In this document: piece after piece, positions 23,798-36,267 of the stretch
How positions within the stretch are numbered: the stretch's first letter is position 1
Layout: each line of letters begins with the position of its first letter
Assembly: GCF_030272615.1 (NCBI RefSeq)
Contig: NC_081407.1
Coordinates: 148,613,744-148,677,743 of the forward strand
Length of the DNA: 64,000 bases
DNA from: Cryptomeria japonica
Taxonomy: Eukaryota; Streptophyta; Pinopsida; Cupressales; Cupressaceae
Reading direction: 5' to 3'
Translations under genes and position numbers: made by a program
The notes under the pieces: model-generated
The model's input: only the letters and a program-made list of their open reading frames with translations
Told to the model about the DNA's origin: nothing
Database searches by the model: none

Positions 23798-25078
23798 TTA
23801 GTTTGTCGGTTCAGCGACTTCCACACTAGGTGCAGAAACCGGTTCTTCTTGTGACACTTCTTCAGGTTTCTTCTTCCATGTTGTCTTCATATCTATTTTA
23901 ACAGTTTCAACATCAATCTTTCCTTTCGGAGTAACCGGTATATCATCTGATATGTTCTTTCTCATTCTGCAAGTTCTGGCAGGGTGTCCCGGTTTGTTAC
24001 AATGATAGCAAACTATTCCAGGTGATCTCCAAGGTCCATTATTCATGTTTCAATTCTTCCTCCTGCATGTTGCAGCAGTGTGACCATTTCCATGACAGAT
24101 CAAACAGGTTGCTCTCCATCCGGTTGCCGCTTGATAGCCACCGCTACCTGACTGATGATTATAGGTATTAAACCGGTTTGGATTCCAGTTCCCAGAGGGT
24201 TCAGGAAAAACTCCTGGACTCCTTTGAGAATACCTTCCAGTGTTGTGCATGACAGACCTACATTCAAATGTTCTATGCCCAAACTTGTTGCATGTATAAC
24301 AATTTCTATTGAATCTATTGGATCTAGGCTTATTGTTTAGAAAGTAAGGAAAGTTATTGGAAGTCTTATTTCTACACACATTAGTAGTATGTCCTTCCTT
24401 GAGACAATTAAAGCAAACAGGTTTGAACTTTTTCTTACCTTTATCCTTTGATGTCGGTTGCTTCTTTGATGCTACATCTTTTGTTCCAAAGGTCTCACCT
24501 TCCTCATAACCAAAAAAACCAAGTCCAGTGGTATTCTTCACCGGTTTTGCTGATTCAAGCTTTTGTTCTAGCTTAACAGTGCTCTTATTGAATTTGGCAA
24601 GTATTTCCTTTGACTTAGTGAGTTCTTTGGAAATAGCAGCATTGGACTCCTTCAAGGTTGCATTCTTAGAAATAGCCAAGTTTAGTTCACCTTGCATTTC
24701 TTCTTTTTCCACTTTGCTCTCTTGGAGATGAGCGGTAAGTGCATTGATTTCTTGCTTTAGCTTGGAGATCTCATAATCTTTGTCTTTTACCAGATCTTCA
24801 GCTTTTCTCCGGTTCTCAAGCTCTTCACACATCCTGATAGTCGGTCCTTCAAGTTCTTTTCTTAGGTTGGCATTAGACTCATTCAGTTTTTCAACTTCTT
24901 CAACTAGGGCTTCCATGTCCGCTTCATCAGAGGAACTGTTTTCAGTTAGTTCCATCAGTTTTTCAGCATGCTCTCTTCCTTTTGCTAGAGAGGCCTTATA
25001 TTTGACTTTGAGTTCATCATAGGCTTTCTCAGTCTGAGTGAGTTGATGAGTAAGTTCCCTCACAGTGTATTCCCCCAT
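23798..25078 (-). pseudogene. Gag-like coiled-coil protein with four zinc knuckles, one in-frame TGA
   Basis: The ATG at 25078 lies only about 30 bases inside the primer-binding site. Residues 4-175 form an almost continuous coiled coil (heptad-rich, Glu/Lys/Leu). A GLGFFGYEEG segment follows at about 185-194, reminiscent of plant copia Gag linkers, then a basic stretch and CCHC knuckles (CX2CX4HX4C) at 222-235, 260-273 and 325-338. A TGA (24050-24052) closes the frame after 342 codons, but the same frame continues to 23798 with a fourth knuckle (CYHCNKPGHPARTC). Zinc knuckles bind nucleic acid in retroelement Gag proteins. The usual plant copia capsid region is not evident, so this looks like the nucleocapsid half attached to a coiled coil. 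It is the first ORF of the element; no pol follows. Confidence 0.85.
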
Positions 25079-25109
25079 ATCTCTTTCCAAGTGGTTAAAC
25101 TTATAGAAA

Positions 25110-25126
25110 GGTTGGCTCTGATACCA
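25110..25126 (-). promoter_or_regulatory. Primer-binding site, initiator-Met tRNA
   Basis: On the minus strand TGGTATCAGAGCCAACC lies two bases inside the 5' LTR. The first 12 bases match the canonical plant primer site complementary to the 3' end of tRNA-iMet. This confirms the element's strand and boundary. Confidence 0.95.
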
Positions 25127-25128
25127 AT

Positions 25129-26262
25129 TGATGAATACTAAGAGGGGGGGTGAATTAGTATACCAAAAAATACTGAACTTAAACACTTAAACAATTTAGC
25201 AGTAAACCGGTATAACAGTTTTACCAACAAACTGGTTAACACAAATGCAAACCAAACAGCAAATAAGGCATTCACCCACAAAAGCACAATCACCATAACA
25301 CAATAGATTTTGACATGGAAACCCAAATGGGAAAAACCACGGTGAGATGAAGCTCACAAGTAACTATCTGCAGAATAGTAACCAGACCGATAAAGGTCAT
25401 ACAATGTTCTTTACCAGAACAGATCATGTTAGGAATCTCAATCTCTATTAGGAGATAAGTCCGATTAAAGACTACCCTGTGAGAGGATTTCAGATCCATA
25501 GTTGTGAACCACCTTGTTAGAGGATTTACAAAGGCTTTGTCAGGCCTACCCGGTTAAGGGTTACAAACTTGTCGAAGATGTGAGTAATCAACAAGTGAGT
25601 AATCTAAATACTAGCACATTATGCTTGGTTAGATCCTTGATAGCTCATTGTTAATGCATTTCAACATTACTTCAGTCTTCAATATCTTCACACTCTGTTT
25701 CTTCACAGACCTAATCTTCTTATGTGATCGCACATGCAAAAACTTCATCAACCACACAAAAACCCTAACACCCTAGGACCCTAGACATGATGTCCTTATA
25801 AAGGAATCTGATTTCATGTCGGTCCAATAAGATTACATTGCAAGTTCCTAGGTTCGGTGTATCTTGACACATTTGGTAACATGGCACAGAATCACCGCCA
25901 AAGTGTCGGTGGATGATAACTCATCACAAAAATAATACCGGTTGGTAACTCATCACAGAGTAATACCAGTTCATACATTTACCTATTACCGGATCACATA
26001 TTTTACTGATTACCGATTTGCCAAAATGAAGATTGGAAAAATGATAATTGTCACTTTAGTTCCTTCATACCGCTTGAGGTCTTCATACCGCTTGGGATCA
26101 GTAGACACTTTCTGCAAAAACCGATAGCCTAAAAGCTATAATACATAATACCGGTTTGGAACAAATACCAGTTGAGCATAACTCATACATACAAAAAGTG
26201 ATCTCAAAGCAAGTGTGTGTCCATCAATGACAATCACAACAACATCATCAAAAATGCCAACA
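25129..26262 (-). repeat. 5' LTR of the non-autonomous element (full length)
   Basis: 1134 bp, running TG...CA on the minus strand, collinear with 18751-19757 and retaining the segment deleted there. This LTR would carry the promoter; no clean TATA box was identified by eye. Confidence 0.92.
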
Positions 26263-26380
26263 CTTCAATGAGACATTTTCCTGGATTATCTACAACTGGT
26301 GATAGGAAGCAAATTGAGAAAAATAAATACTATTTTCAATTGGTTCTTTAGGATAGTCATAATCATTTCTAGAGAGTAAA
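26263..26380 (+). repeat. 118-bp direct repeat, right flank of the LTR element
   Basis: Partner of 18633-18750; begins at the first base after the LTR end. See the left copy. Confidence 0.9.
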
Positions 26381-28957
26381 TGATGCATTCTTTGGTTATT
26401 GCATGGTTATGTTGGATAAGAACTTGTATAATAAAAGAGTGTCTAATCATGCTTGGGAGGTGGTGAACCAATATGGATGCATGTTTCTTCAAGTTCCAAC
26501 CTTCACATATATTAGGGTTGGTTGTTTCAATGGTGAGTCTTTCATGCTCCCTAGGTACCCCTTTGATAAGATTGTATTGATGGAGCTAGCTTGTCAAATG
26601 AATGGAGTGTATGAGACCCAATCAAGTTCTCATAAAACAAGTTTGAAGTTCTCTTTTTCCATTGGTAGGTAATCTATCAACTCCATCTTCGAAGCTAGGG
26701 TGATGGAAGAGGAGATGAGAAGAGTTGTCATGAGGTTCTTTAAGGCTAGAAAAGACTTCAACTACAAAGGAATGAGAAATAAGCTAAAGAAGGCATCTGT
26801 ACACGTGCATCGAATTGAAGGTGTTTGGTTGATTGTAAGTCTAAGCATGATGTAAGGAAACATGACTATTGCTAACTGACAGTTGAACAGATTGAAAACT
26901 TTGGCCTTACCGATGTTCCTAATGATCTAGAGGAAGACGGTGATATCTTAGATCCTATGTATGAGAAGAACAAGGTCTATTCTACTCCTTTGCTTCTCAT
27001 CCAATGGTTACAAAAGGAATGTACTTCCATCAGGGAATGATTTCAAATATTTTTACAAATACTAATATTTGGTTATATTTGCATGGTGTTCCCATGAAAC
27101 CTTTCTCTTTTGGTTTTGATGATGACACTATTGGCCCAATGGGAAGAAGATCAGAGATTAGAACTAAGAACAAGCAGGACCCTACCACTCCAATAAAGGC
27201 TCCTAAGTTGAAGTTCGCGGTTGGGTCTAAGAAAGGAAAAGCTCAAGGAGAACCCTCAAGTTCTAATGTTCAGGAGATATCAAAGTTAGAAGTACCAAAT
27301 TAACAAGAGGAGGGTGAGCATCCTAATGAAGAGTTAATTTCTGGACAAGAAGGTGATCAAGAACAAAATGAATTTGATGAAGAAGAAATGCCACGAGAAG
27401 ATGAATCCTTACTTCAAGTATCTTCTCCTTCATCTATGCTACAAGTTCTTGTTTCTGCTTCTGAGCCTGAGCCTCCAGTGGTCATATGTATTTCCCCTTC
27501 AAGTGCTATCCACGAATCGTCCACTAGTGCTAGTAAGTTCGCTTTAGACACACCACATGACAATATTGAGAATGCATTTTCTAATTTTCCCTCCTTGTCT
27601 GAAGTGTTTGCAACCATGATGGATGATTTTGATAAATTCATGAATGAAGCAGTCCCTAGAACCAATGAAACATCCCTTGAGAATCCTCCCCATGTCATTA
27701 CCATGACCTCTCCTATAGTAACCACCACCGTTCAGGATTCTATCACTCCCTCTCAGGATGTCGTAGCAAGTGAGAATGATGATTTGACTTTACCACCTTG
27801 GTTGATGTCTAATGCGCCAAAGAGAAAGAAACAGGTTGTCTCTCCAAAAGATTTTGATTTCAGCCAACTTGTTCTTGTCAAACCCAAGACTATTAAGAAA
27901 GCTAAAACTTTGTCAAGGGTGAAGGTTGACAAGAATAGGAACAAGTATGTTGAGGTGGTTGTTCCTCCTCCAGATGTAGTTATTGGTCAAGTCCAAGATT
28001 CAGACTGCCATTCAAAGACTTGAGTTGGAAAAACAAACTCATGATTTTGCGTCAGGTGATGCCATATCAGCTTTGGAGGCTCTTGTTGCAAGATACGATG
28101 AAGATAAGATCAAGAAAGATCAACTCAGAGCATGAATTGAGCAACTCACCTCAATTCTTATTAAAGTGACCAAGTCTTCATAAGTTGTTGAACAAGTGAC
28201 TTCATCCTTGGACGAACGGGTTGTTAAAAGGGTTGAGCAAGCAGCATCACAAAGCAGAGTTATATGAAAATGGATGGATCGAATGCTGAGTCAAGGCACA
28301 CAACTCATAAGCTCAGCTTGTACTATTGTCAACAATTTTGATACAGTGAAGACATAAGTAAATAGCACCATGAGGTCTTTTCTCAGGAGCTTGAAATACA
28401 AGAAAAAGATTTTGAAGCCTGGTTGAAGTTTGAAGATTATGATCCTAATGGTCTCATCCAAAATGGTGTCATTCCTTAACGTTACATGTACATTATGCAA
28501 TGAGAGGCCTTGGAACATCAGATGAACATTCTTAAGCGCCTAGTCAAGGATATGAGTAAGGCCCTAAAAGAATGTGTGGATAAGAAGAAAAGAATGTGTG
28601 GATAAGAAGAAAGAGATCGCAACAAAAATCTTTGAAATTCCATGTGCATTTCTTAATGGAAATGAGAAGGTACTTGAAGCAAATGTAATCATCAAAGAAT
28701 TCAACTTGCTCGTGACTATTGAAGTTGATAGGGAGGATTACTCTTTATCCTCAATTGATAAATTGGTTGATCTCCAATTCGTTTTGGATTTTCTAGATAC
28801 TATTTTGAGGAAGCACAAGAAGTGTTGCACCGACTTGGAAGATTCCATCACCAAGGTTGAAGTCATCACAAGTAATACCCAGGAACTTGATGGAATTCAA
28901 ATAAAGAATGTTTTTCAGAAGTTCGAGGAGTTCCAAGAGCGAGAGTCAGCTTAAGGA
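26263..28957 (+). pseudogene. 3' part of the disrupted unknown gene
   Basis: Continues the protein interrupted at 18750. It repeats the 118-bp overlap, then reads AFFGYCMVMLDKNLYNKRV and TFTYIRVGCFNGESFMLPRY, passes a TAA at 26670-26672 and continues in frame (RVMEEEMRRVVMRFFKARKD). After a frame change near 27000, 27004-28023 encodes a Ser/Thr/Pro- and Glu-rich region with a TAA at 27301 and a Lys-rich stretch. Next comes a coiled-coil-like C-terminus (28000-28957) with several stops and a 22-bp exact tandem duplication (28569-28612) that shifts the frame. It ends TAA after FEEFQERESA (28952-28954). The layout of globular part, charged linker and coiled coil parallels the giant ORF at 20158-23372, but I see no residue-level similarity. 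Confidence 0.55.
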
Positions 28958-30000
28958 AAAATGACACTTGACCATTTTCATGTTTTTCCAATGGCTTTTC
29001 ATTTTGCCCATTAACACTTAAAAGTGTCTTTTTGTATTTGCTAGTTGAGTGCACAAGTCCTAAGTCAATTTGAACTCTACTTTTGACTTAGTCTTAAAAT
29101 TAGTTGTAATTTCCTATTTTCATGATGCACCCCTCTTCTATATATATGAGGGTTATTATCGTAATGAAGATCTTTTTTTCATCTTTGTTTATACAATAAA
29201 ACTCTACCAAAGTGGAGCAAATTGAGACTTGGTGTTCATTTTGTAAATTTGCAATTTAATCAAGAAAGAGAAGAGCTTGGCATTCAAACTTTGTTTTGAA
29301 TTTAATCTTTTATGTGGTATGAATATTCTTATGTCATTGATATCATATGTTCTTGAATGATCAAAGTTGGTTATAGTTATTGGTGTTGAATATTGAAGAA
29401 CTTTGTATCTACAAGTAATCTTCGAGTTACTCTGAAAATTCAGAAATTGGGAATTAGCTGAGAAGAAATTGCTTTAAGCCTTTGAGCTTATACAAGTCAT
29501 CTCCAAAAGTTGTATTTGAAGGATAGAAAGTAGAGTCTTTGTGCTATGCGTACTATCTAGTTAGAGTAAAATATCTTTTAATATATTTGTGAGTCTTTGA
29601 GCTAACAATATATTTGGGTTACAGTGGTTGATAGGTGTCTTCATACATAGAATCTTTGAGTTCTTAAGTGTGCAAATTCTTGTCCTTCGATCATTTTCAA
29701 AAAAAGGAAAGTAACAAAAGACTTTGTTCTTTCACAGACACTTTACTTTCCAAATTAGTTAGCATAATATTACTGCAAGTTTTCAAAGTATACTAAGTTA
29801 AGGGAAAGTCTATTCTTAGAAGAGAATTGGATATAACTAGTTTTGAAAGAACAAAACCAAGTTGTTATTGTACCCTGAATTGGTGTAAAGTAAGCAAGTA
29901 GGAAAAATAGAAAATAGTTGCAATAGCAAGGGGGAGCCTTCCCTTATAATTAGGAGGAATTATATCATGCCTTCTAAGAGATATAGTTTTGTGTGCTGCC
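28958..30000 (+). other. LTR-like region downstream of the disrupted gene (no partner found)
   Basis: After the pseudogene stop comes AAGGAAAAATGACACTTG, a possible purine tract plus TG LTR start. A TATATATATGAG box follows at about 29138-29148 and an AATAAA at 29195-29200, an arrangement typical of LTR U3-R. No matching upstream repeat was found in the window, so this remains a suggestion. Confidence 0.3.
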
Positions 30001-33000
30001 ATGAAACACACATTTTGTGAACCTTCATCAGTTTACAAAATTTTCACCCAACACTATTTCAAAAAATTTACTCGTCAATAACTTCAAAAATTAGTACCAT
30101 ACATTCATATCCTTTATTCTACTCTAAGCAAATTATGAATCTTAAAACTAATCCTAAATCCATCTTAAAGCTCAAGATTGGAAGAGAGAAAAAGTTACTT
30201 CTATATTTTAAATATGACTTCATCAACACTCCATTGAGAGTTGAATCTCTTTAAAGTGTTACCTTACTCTTTAAGAAATGACATTCTTAATCAATGAAGT
30301 ATATACCTTTTTCTCCTCTTACATTTTACCATAACTACTCTTACTATGTTGACAACTATGTTGACATTGGGAGTGAAGATGTCAAACTCTTCCACAAGAG
30401 TTACATTTCCCTTTTAGTTTAATATTAGGGTATCACCTCATTTCTTAAGAGTTAACTTCTTAATGAGTGAGATGTCCAGCTTCCCCTCCCATTTTTAATA
30501 AATACAATCTTCGTCGTTACATTCTCTTAATAAAATAAAGATTATCTTCTTGTTTCAATATCTTTATTATTTTAAACAAACAGATTGTTATAATTGATTT
30601 TAAAATATTTTCAACTTAGATTACTTTAAAATTTCCAATTGATACACCATCATTTTCACTTAAAACGTAAAACTCAACAGCGTTCCTCTCATTTTTGTCT
30701 TCATTCATACTCCCGAGTACAAAAACATAACAATTTGCCTTGCTTTTGTCATCCTCCTCGGCCCCATTTGATTGTGAGTGGGTAATCATATTCTAGTTGC
30801 TCTAGATTACATTGCATCTTTGCATGGATGTCACTCACAACTGATACTACGGTCAAATACATCATCCTCATCTTTCACCATTCCAAGTCTAGTGTAGTCA
30901 AACCATATAAACTAAATCAATATGCAATCATTCTTGCCTCGTCTAATCATGTGATTGGAATATTTAGACATAATGGAAAGACAGAAGAAGGATTATGCTT
31001 GTGGGGGGCCACTCAAACATATGAGCCCCACAAGTGTTAGCAATCATATTTTTTATTCCTGCCTCTTCAAGTGATATGCAGTGGCCTCTGAAATTGTTTT
31101 CAGTACGCGTAAGTGTTTTATATCTGATCCTACGCAATTTGCTGGTATTAATCTATGAACAGGAGATTTCTGTGTGAATGATAACGTGGTGCTTTAAAAC
31201 ATATTAGACATCTAATCATGCGCAGGATACCTATATAGTATATATAAAGGAAAGCACTTGGTAGTTGAACAGGTTTGTACTTATTAGGAGAAAAATCACC
31301 TAAGCATATATGTATCATTAGATTAATAGAATGTACCAACAGCTACAGGTGCAGTGTTAGGAGAAGCAGAAGGTTTTAGAGTTAACAATATGGACGTGCC
31401 AATTTTACATTTTACTGTAGAAAATTATTTTTCCTATTAAAAGTGACCCAACTTGAGACAACTTTTCCCCAAAAAAAAAAAAAGATCTTGAAAGCCCGCA
31501 TGTAAGAACCTATCAGCTCAAAATGTATTTAAAACATTATTAAATAATAATAATTTGTATATGATGTTGTCTTACTATTGCACTATGTTTTATCACATGA
31601 TTTGTTTTTAAACGTCTTTATTTAAATGAAATTTTCTTATGAATTAGATCTATTTAATTTTCTAAAAGTCTTTCAAATACAAGTTTCCTCACAAGAACTG
31701 CTCAACTACTAAGTACTCCTCTCTAATTATAGTGAAGTCTTCAAGTCTTCTAATTATAGATACTTGGGAACTAATCTTTGAGAATGCATTTTGTTCAACT
31801 GTACGACAAATTGTCTACATTTGGTTTGGGCGTACTAGGATTCGTTTTTTATTTTGTATTATTATTGAATTTGCGTACTTGATGAAAGGACGTTGCTTAA
31901 CATTATCCTTGTAAATGGATGTCAGGGAAAAGCTCATCGCTTTGACCGCATGCAAGATAGTGGTTGAGCCTTGAATTTTGAGGAAATGAAATATCTCATT
32001 GAACACCTACTTGTAAATGGATGTCATTTTCAACGCTTACTGCCATTCACCCACGCATAAAACGCATAAACAAATTCTAGCCTTTGTTTGGAAGCCATTA
32101 CTCAAATGATGCAGACTACAAAAGCAGGTATAAAATAATACGGATTCCCTTCCTAACCATTCATTTATGCAGTCATAATGATATCGATAAAGAGTTGCAG
32201 GCAAACCCTATTAATGGTAAACAATGGATCAACCACAAGTATTATAGGCCAAGGAAAGGTTATCATTACATGCAGAATAGTAAATAGCATTCAAAAATCC
32301 CAGTCCATTTCTCATATAATACAGCAGATTGGCATGTCTATGATATTATCTTTTCTTGACTGGTCCATAATTTCCATTTTGCTCCATTATAAAAACATAT
32401 GAAGAATATTACATCAGAACAATTCCCTGCCCTTCAATGTAAGTTATCTGTCTAAATTTGCAAAGACTTTCCTAGAATTATCTCCAGTAAATATAAAAAA
32501 AGAGCAATTTTCGGACAATTATTGAAGTTATCCACTTACAACTAAATTATTAAACATGTTATTCTAAGATTAACCAGCCATTATTCTTTTTAAAATAACC
32601 TTGCATTATATTCTAAATGAGTCTGCAATTCTAAACACTTTCCATTGCTGTCGGAAACTAGCCATTAGCACATCTTATTAACTAAAATGCATAGAACTAA
32701 AAGTCTAACAACTGATCAACCAACAAATTGGTATGATACTTGGCGACCACGCAGTGTATATCTTTAAAGAATGTTAAATAATAAAATGCTTATAAATTAT
32801 AAGTAAAACAACATTTAATAGTATCGAAATAGGTTAATTATATTGATATTTGATGATCATCATTATGACAGAAAAAAAAAATTATAACCATAATCACCCG
32901 GAAATGACAGAGAAACCATGAGGGGAATGCCATTATTTTTTAAACATGGTATAGGTGACCTTGGAGATAATTATATTTTCAATCAATTGATAAAACTACA

Positions 33001-33593
33001 ATGCATGTACACGTCTTACGCCACATTATTGTTTCGTTTCATATTATTACCTCTTCGGGCTTTTGCAAACTTCTATACAAAATGACAAGTCTAAAGTGTA
33101 ATTGTTTAGTTCTTTTAATTTTTGTCAGCCAAAATATCAGCACTCCTAGAAAATCCAATGTAATTTATGTGATATATCTGAAAAAACTCTATTGAAGTTT
33201 CCTGATTTTCCAGTGATGCTTATAGGAGACATAGAAGACACAAACAAACTTCCTCTGAAGAGTCTCGTAATGTCCAGAGACATCTTCATATAGGTCTCCG
33301 AGACAAGGACGTGTTACCAGAATAGGAGACGAGTACCAGGGTCAGGGTACAAATCTCCAGGTAACTATGATCCAGAGTCATTTCATTAGCAAGAACCAGA
33401 ACGAATAGAGTGATTTGAGATTTCTTATCAGTTTATAGGCCTGGGCACCCACCAAGTTCAATGGGCCCATTCTGCCTGTATATTTAGGAGCAACAACTCA
33501 TATTTTGTAATGATATTGACTCCTCACTGAGAAGTACAACATTGTAGATTTTCAATAATAATTGAAAATTATTTCAAAATCCTGATTCCCTAG
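30001..33593. other. No recognisable gene
   Basis: AT-rich sequence with short ORFs only. A CTTGTGGGG...CCCCACAAG inverted repeat sits at about 30999-31034. Nothing else stands out. Confidence 0.5.
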
Positions 33594-34179
33594 TGATATG
33601 TTTTTGTTTTTTTTGTTTTTTTCGACTAACATGAAAAATTCTACTGAGGCCCTCTCCCATAAGAAAACGACCAAATATAAGATAAAAATTAATAAATCAC
33701 CAGAAGCCCCCCCTTCAGGAAGAAACCAGGGAAAGAATTTCCTGAGAACCGAGAGTGAACCATCAAAGCAATAGAAGAACTGAAACAAGAAGACAAACTC
33801 AAGAAACTACTAATATTCTTCACAAGGATAGGAACATATAATCACATAGGGGCCGAAGTCAATCTCCTTCCCTCATGGAAAAGGAGAGACTCCATAGTCC
33901 ATTGTGCTCCAGAAATAATAGAATCTGTGGCTTCTAGATGCAATCTTCCAGCTTTTGATTGCCTGCCTCTCTGATTTTTTGAAGAAGAGGAATCTATATT
34001 GGTGTTTCACATCGAAAAATCTGTCAGCATCAGAAGCCACCATTTCACCCTCCTCAAGCTCCTCATTGGCCTTTAAAGCAACTACAAAAAGCTTTTTAAT
34101 AGGGAATTGATTACCAGCCTCCACAACTTTTTCCATTATTTAGATTATGAAACGGTTAAAGCTTCCTTATTGATATGTT
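33594..34179 (-). mobile_element. Poly(A) retroposon with 9-bp target duplication
   Basis: TGATATGTT occurs at 33594-33602 and 34171-34179, enclosing 568 bp. On the minus strand the insert ends in an A-rich tail (plus-strand TTTTTGTTTTTTTT). It opens with an 87-codon ORF (34136-33873, beginning MEKVVEAGNQFPIKK) followed by broken coding. It could be a 5'-truncated LINE or a retrocopy of a gene; I do not recognise the protein. Confidence 0.55.
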
Positions 34180-34455
34180 AATACCATACATTCCTATTAT
34201 ACCCATGTTTACCAGTTCGTAGTAGTAATTGTAATTTATAAAATGTTTGACATCAGTTCGTTGGTACCAAGGATATGCTGTTTTATGGTTTCCATCTTGT
34301 CAGGTATGAACAAATTATTCTTATTTTGCTATAACAATTTGATAAGAGGATTAAATTCAATGATTTAACACACTATCATCCCATGTGGATGACTAAAATT
34401 TTGGATCTCTGAATGAAGGAAGGGATGAGGAGTTGCTCTGGAGTAATCCAAGGGG

Positions 34456-35311
34456 AATTCCAAAATTCCCAGACTAAAACATGTTGGCAAAACCAGAACC
34501 ACAAAATTCCCAGACTAAAACATGTTGGCAAAACCAGAACCACAGAGCTCTAAGCATTACAGTTACCTCCTAGGATATAAAGCGCTCAGCATAGATGAAA
34601 AAATCACTCAGCCTTCATCTTCCAGTACTGCTCAAAGCTACGTTGTGAACAGATTCATGCCCGTCAGCAAAGGTGGGAGAAAACTTTAAACGTGATCCAT
34701 GGCATGTATCTAAGTGAGCACTGAGCAGGAACCATTGTATTCATGCGAGAAATAAGGATGATGATTTGATATGCATGAATTCTAAATTGGATATAAGATC
34801 TTAAAGACGCAAAGAAAAGGTTAACAAACAACATACTGCTATCAATAGCAGGAACGAAGATCCACCTCCATTGTTTTCTTCATCTTTGCTGCATCCTGAT
34901 CATAACACAAATTCCAAAATTGCCAGACTGAAACATGTTGGCAAAGCTAGAACCACACAACTCTACACATTACCTCCTAGGATATAAAGCCCTTCGCATA
35001 GATGCAAAAAGCATTCACTCTTCATTTTCTAGTACTACTCAAAGCTACATTGTCAACAGCATTATGACCATCAGCGAGGGTGAGAAAATTTTAAATGTCA
35101 TCCATGGCATGCATCTTAGTGGGCAGGAACCATCATTGTATTCATGGCAAAAATAAGGATGATAAGTTGATATGCATGAATTCTAAATTGGATAAAACAT
35201 CTTAAAGATGCAAAGGAGAGGGTGAACAAACAATCGTGTACTGCTATCATTGACACGCCAGAAAACCTACCTCCAACATTTTCATCTCTGCTGCATCCAG
35301 AGCATAGTAAC
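34456..35311. repeat. Diverged tandem duplication, about 454 bp unit
   Basis: 34456-34909 and 34910-35311 align along their length (shared CATGTTGGCAAA, ACCTCCTAGGATATAAAGC, GATATGCATGAATTCTAAATT). The first copy contains an additional exact 41-bp tandem duplication (34461-34501 and 34502-34542). No coding function is seen. Confidence 0.85.
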
Positions 35312-36267
35312 ATGACTCAGATTTGACTCAAACATGTAGCTTGACCAGACCAGCGACCTGGGTATTGTAAAGACTTGGCTTCTTCGCTGCTGTAAATATA
35401 GCCTCTAACCCTTGCACACTACTATTGGGAACTGAAATGGGAGAAAACATCTCTTCAAATGTTGTTAGAGAAAAATGAGTGCTCATATAGGTTCTGTGGG
35501 CCAACCAAATTTTCATGTCACTCGCAAGATCACCACTTTCAAAACTTTTCTCAGCAAGCCAACTTTACTTGGTTAATCAATGACTGCCATATTTGCAAAT
35601 GTTGACAAATCTGAGAAGAGTCATTTACCATGATCACCTCTTCAGAATCAATGCCAACTAGAGCTATAGAAATTGTTGCAGATTATGCAACAGTAATCTC
35701 AGCTCAGTTGCACTTAGCATTTCCCCTTTGCAGCAATTAAGAGTTCAGTTACCCTAGCTTGCAGATCCTTACAATACTTTTCTCATGGACTTACTGTTTT
35801 ATTGTAAGAAATGCTAAACAAGGTAAATAGTGCAAAAAGTTCCGTCATCAATCTGCCATCTGGGCCAAATTTATAAATTATAAATAAAAGAAATACACTG
35901 AGAAAACCTAATCATATAATGGGGGCAGGCATTTTAAATATTGCCTTTATCAATAGTATTTATAAAAATCAAATCTCTTTACCTAGCTAAGAAAGCTCTA
36001 CTGTCTTCAGGCGTGATGGAAAAGCAAGAGATACAACCTGTATTTTTCTTTGATGAATGTCTAATTAGTAAAATGAATTGAAAGGGTATTATATTACTCC
36101 AAGCAAAAACAAGTGTAAAACAGAAAGAAATTTAGGGCATTATTCCTCTAGTTTGCTAGATGTTACTGTTGAACGGCGTATATGTGCTCACCCGACAAAT
36201 GTAAGGAAAATATTACCAAGATTTGACATGAAAAGGTGCACCGAAAGCATTCCAATACAAGCAATAC

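Larger units (their letters stand above)
18751..26262 (-). mobile_element. Complete non-autonomous copia-type LTR retrotransposon
   Basis: On the minus strand the order is: 5' LTR (26262-25129), a primer-binding site complementary to initiator-Met tRNA, a zinc-knuckle coiled-coil ORF, a very long unrecognised ORF, a polypurine tract (AAAGGGGGAGAT) and the 3' LTR (19757-18751). The LTRs open TGTTGGCATT and close GTATTCATCA. No protease, integrase, reverse transcriptase or RNase H motif is present, so the element must rely on enzymes from another element. The LTRs differ by about 4% in the first 255 aligned bases, plus one 163-bp deletion in the 3' LTR. The insertion splits a host pseudogene and is flanked by 118-bp direct repeats. 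Confidence 0.9.
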
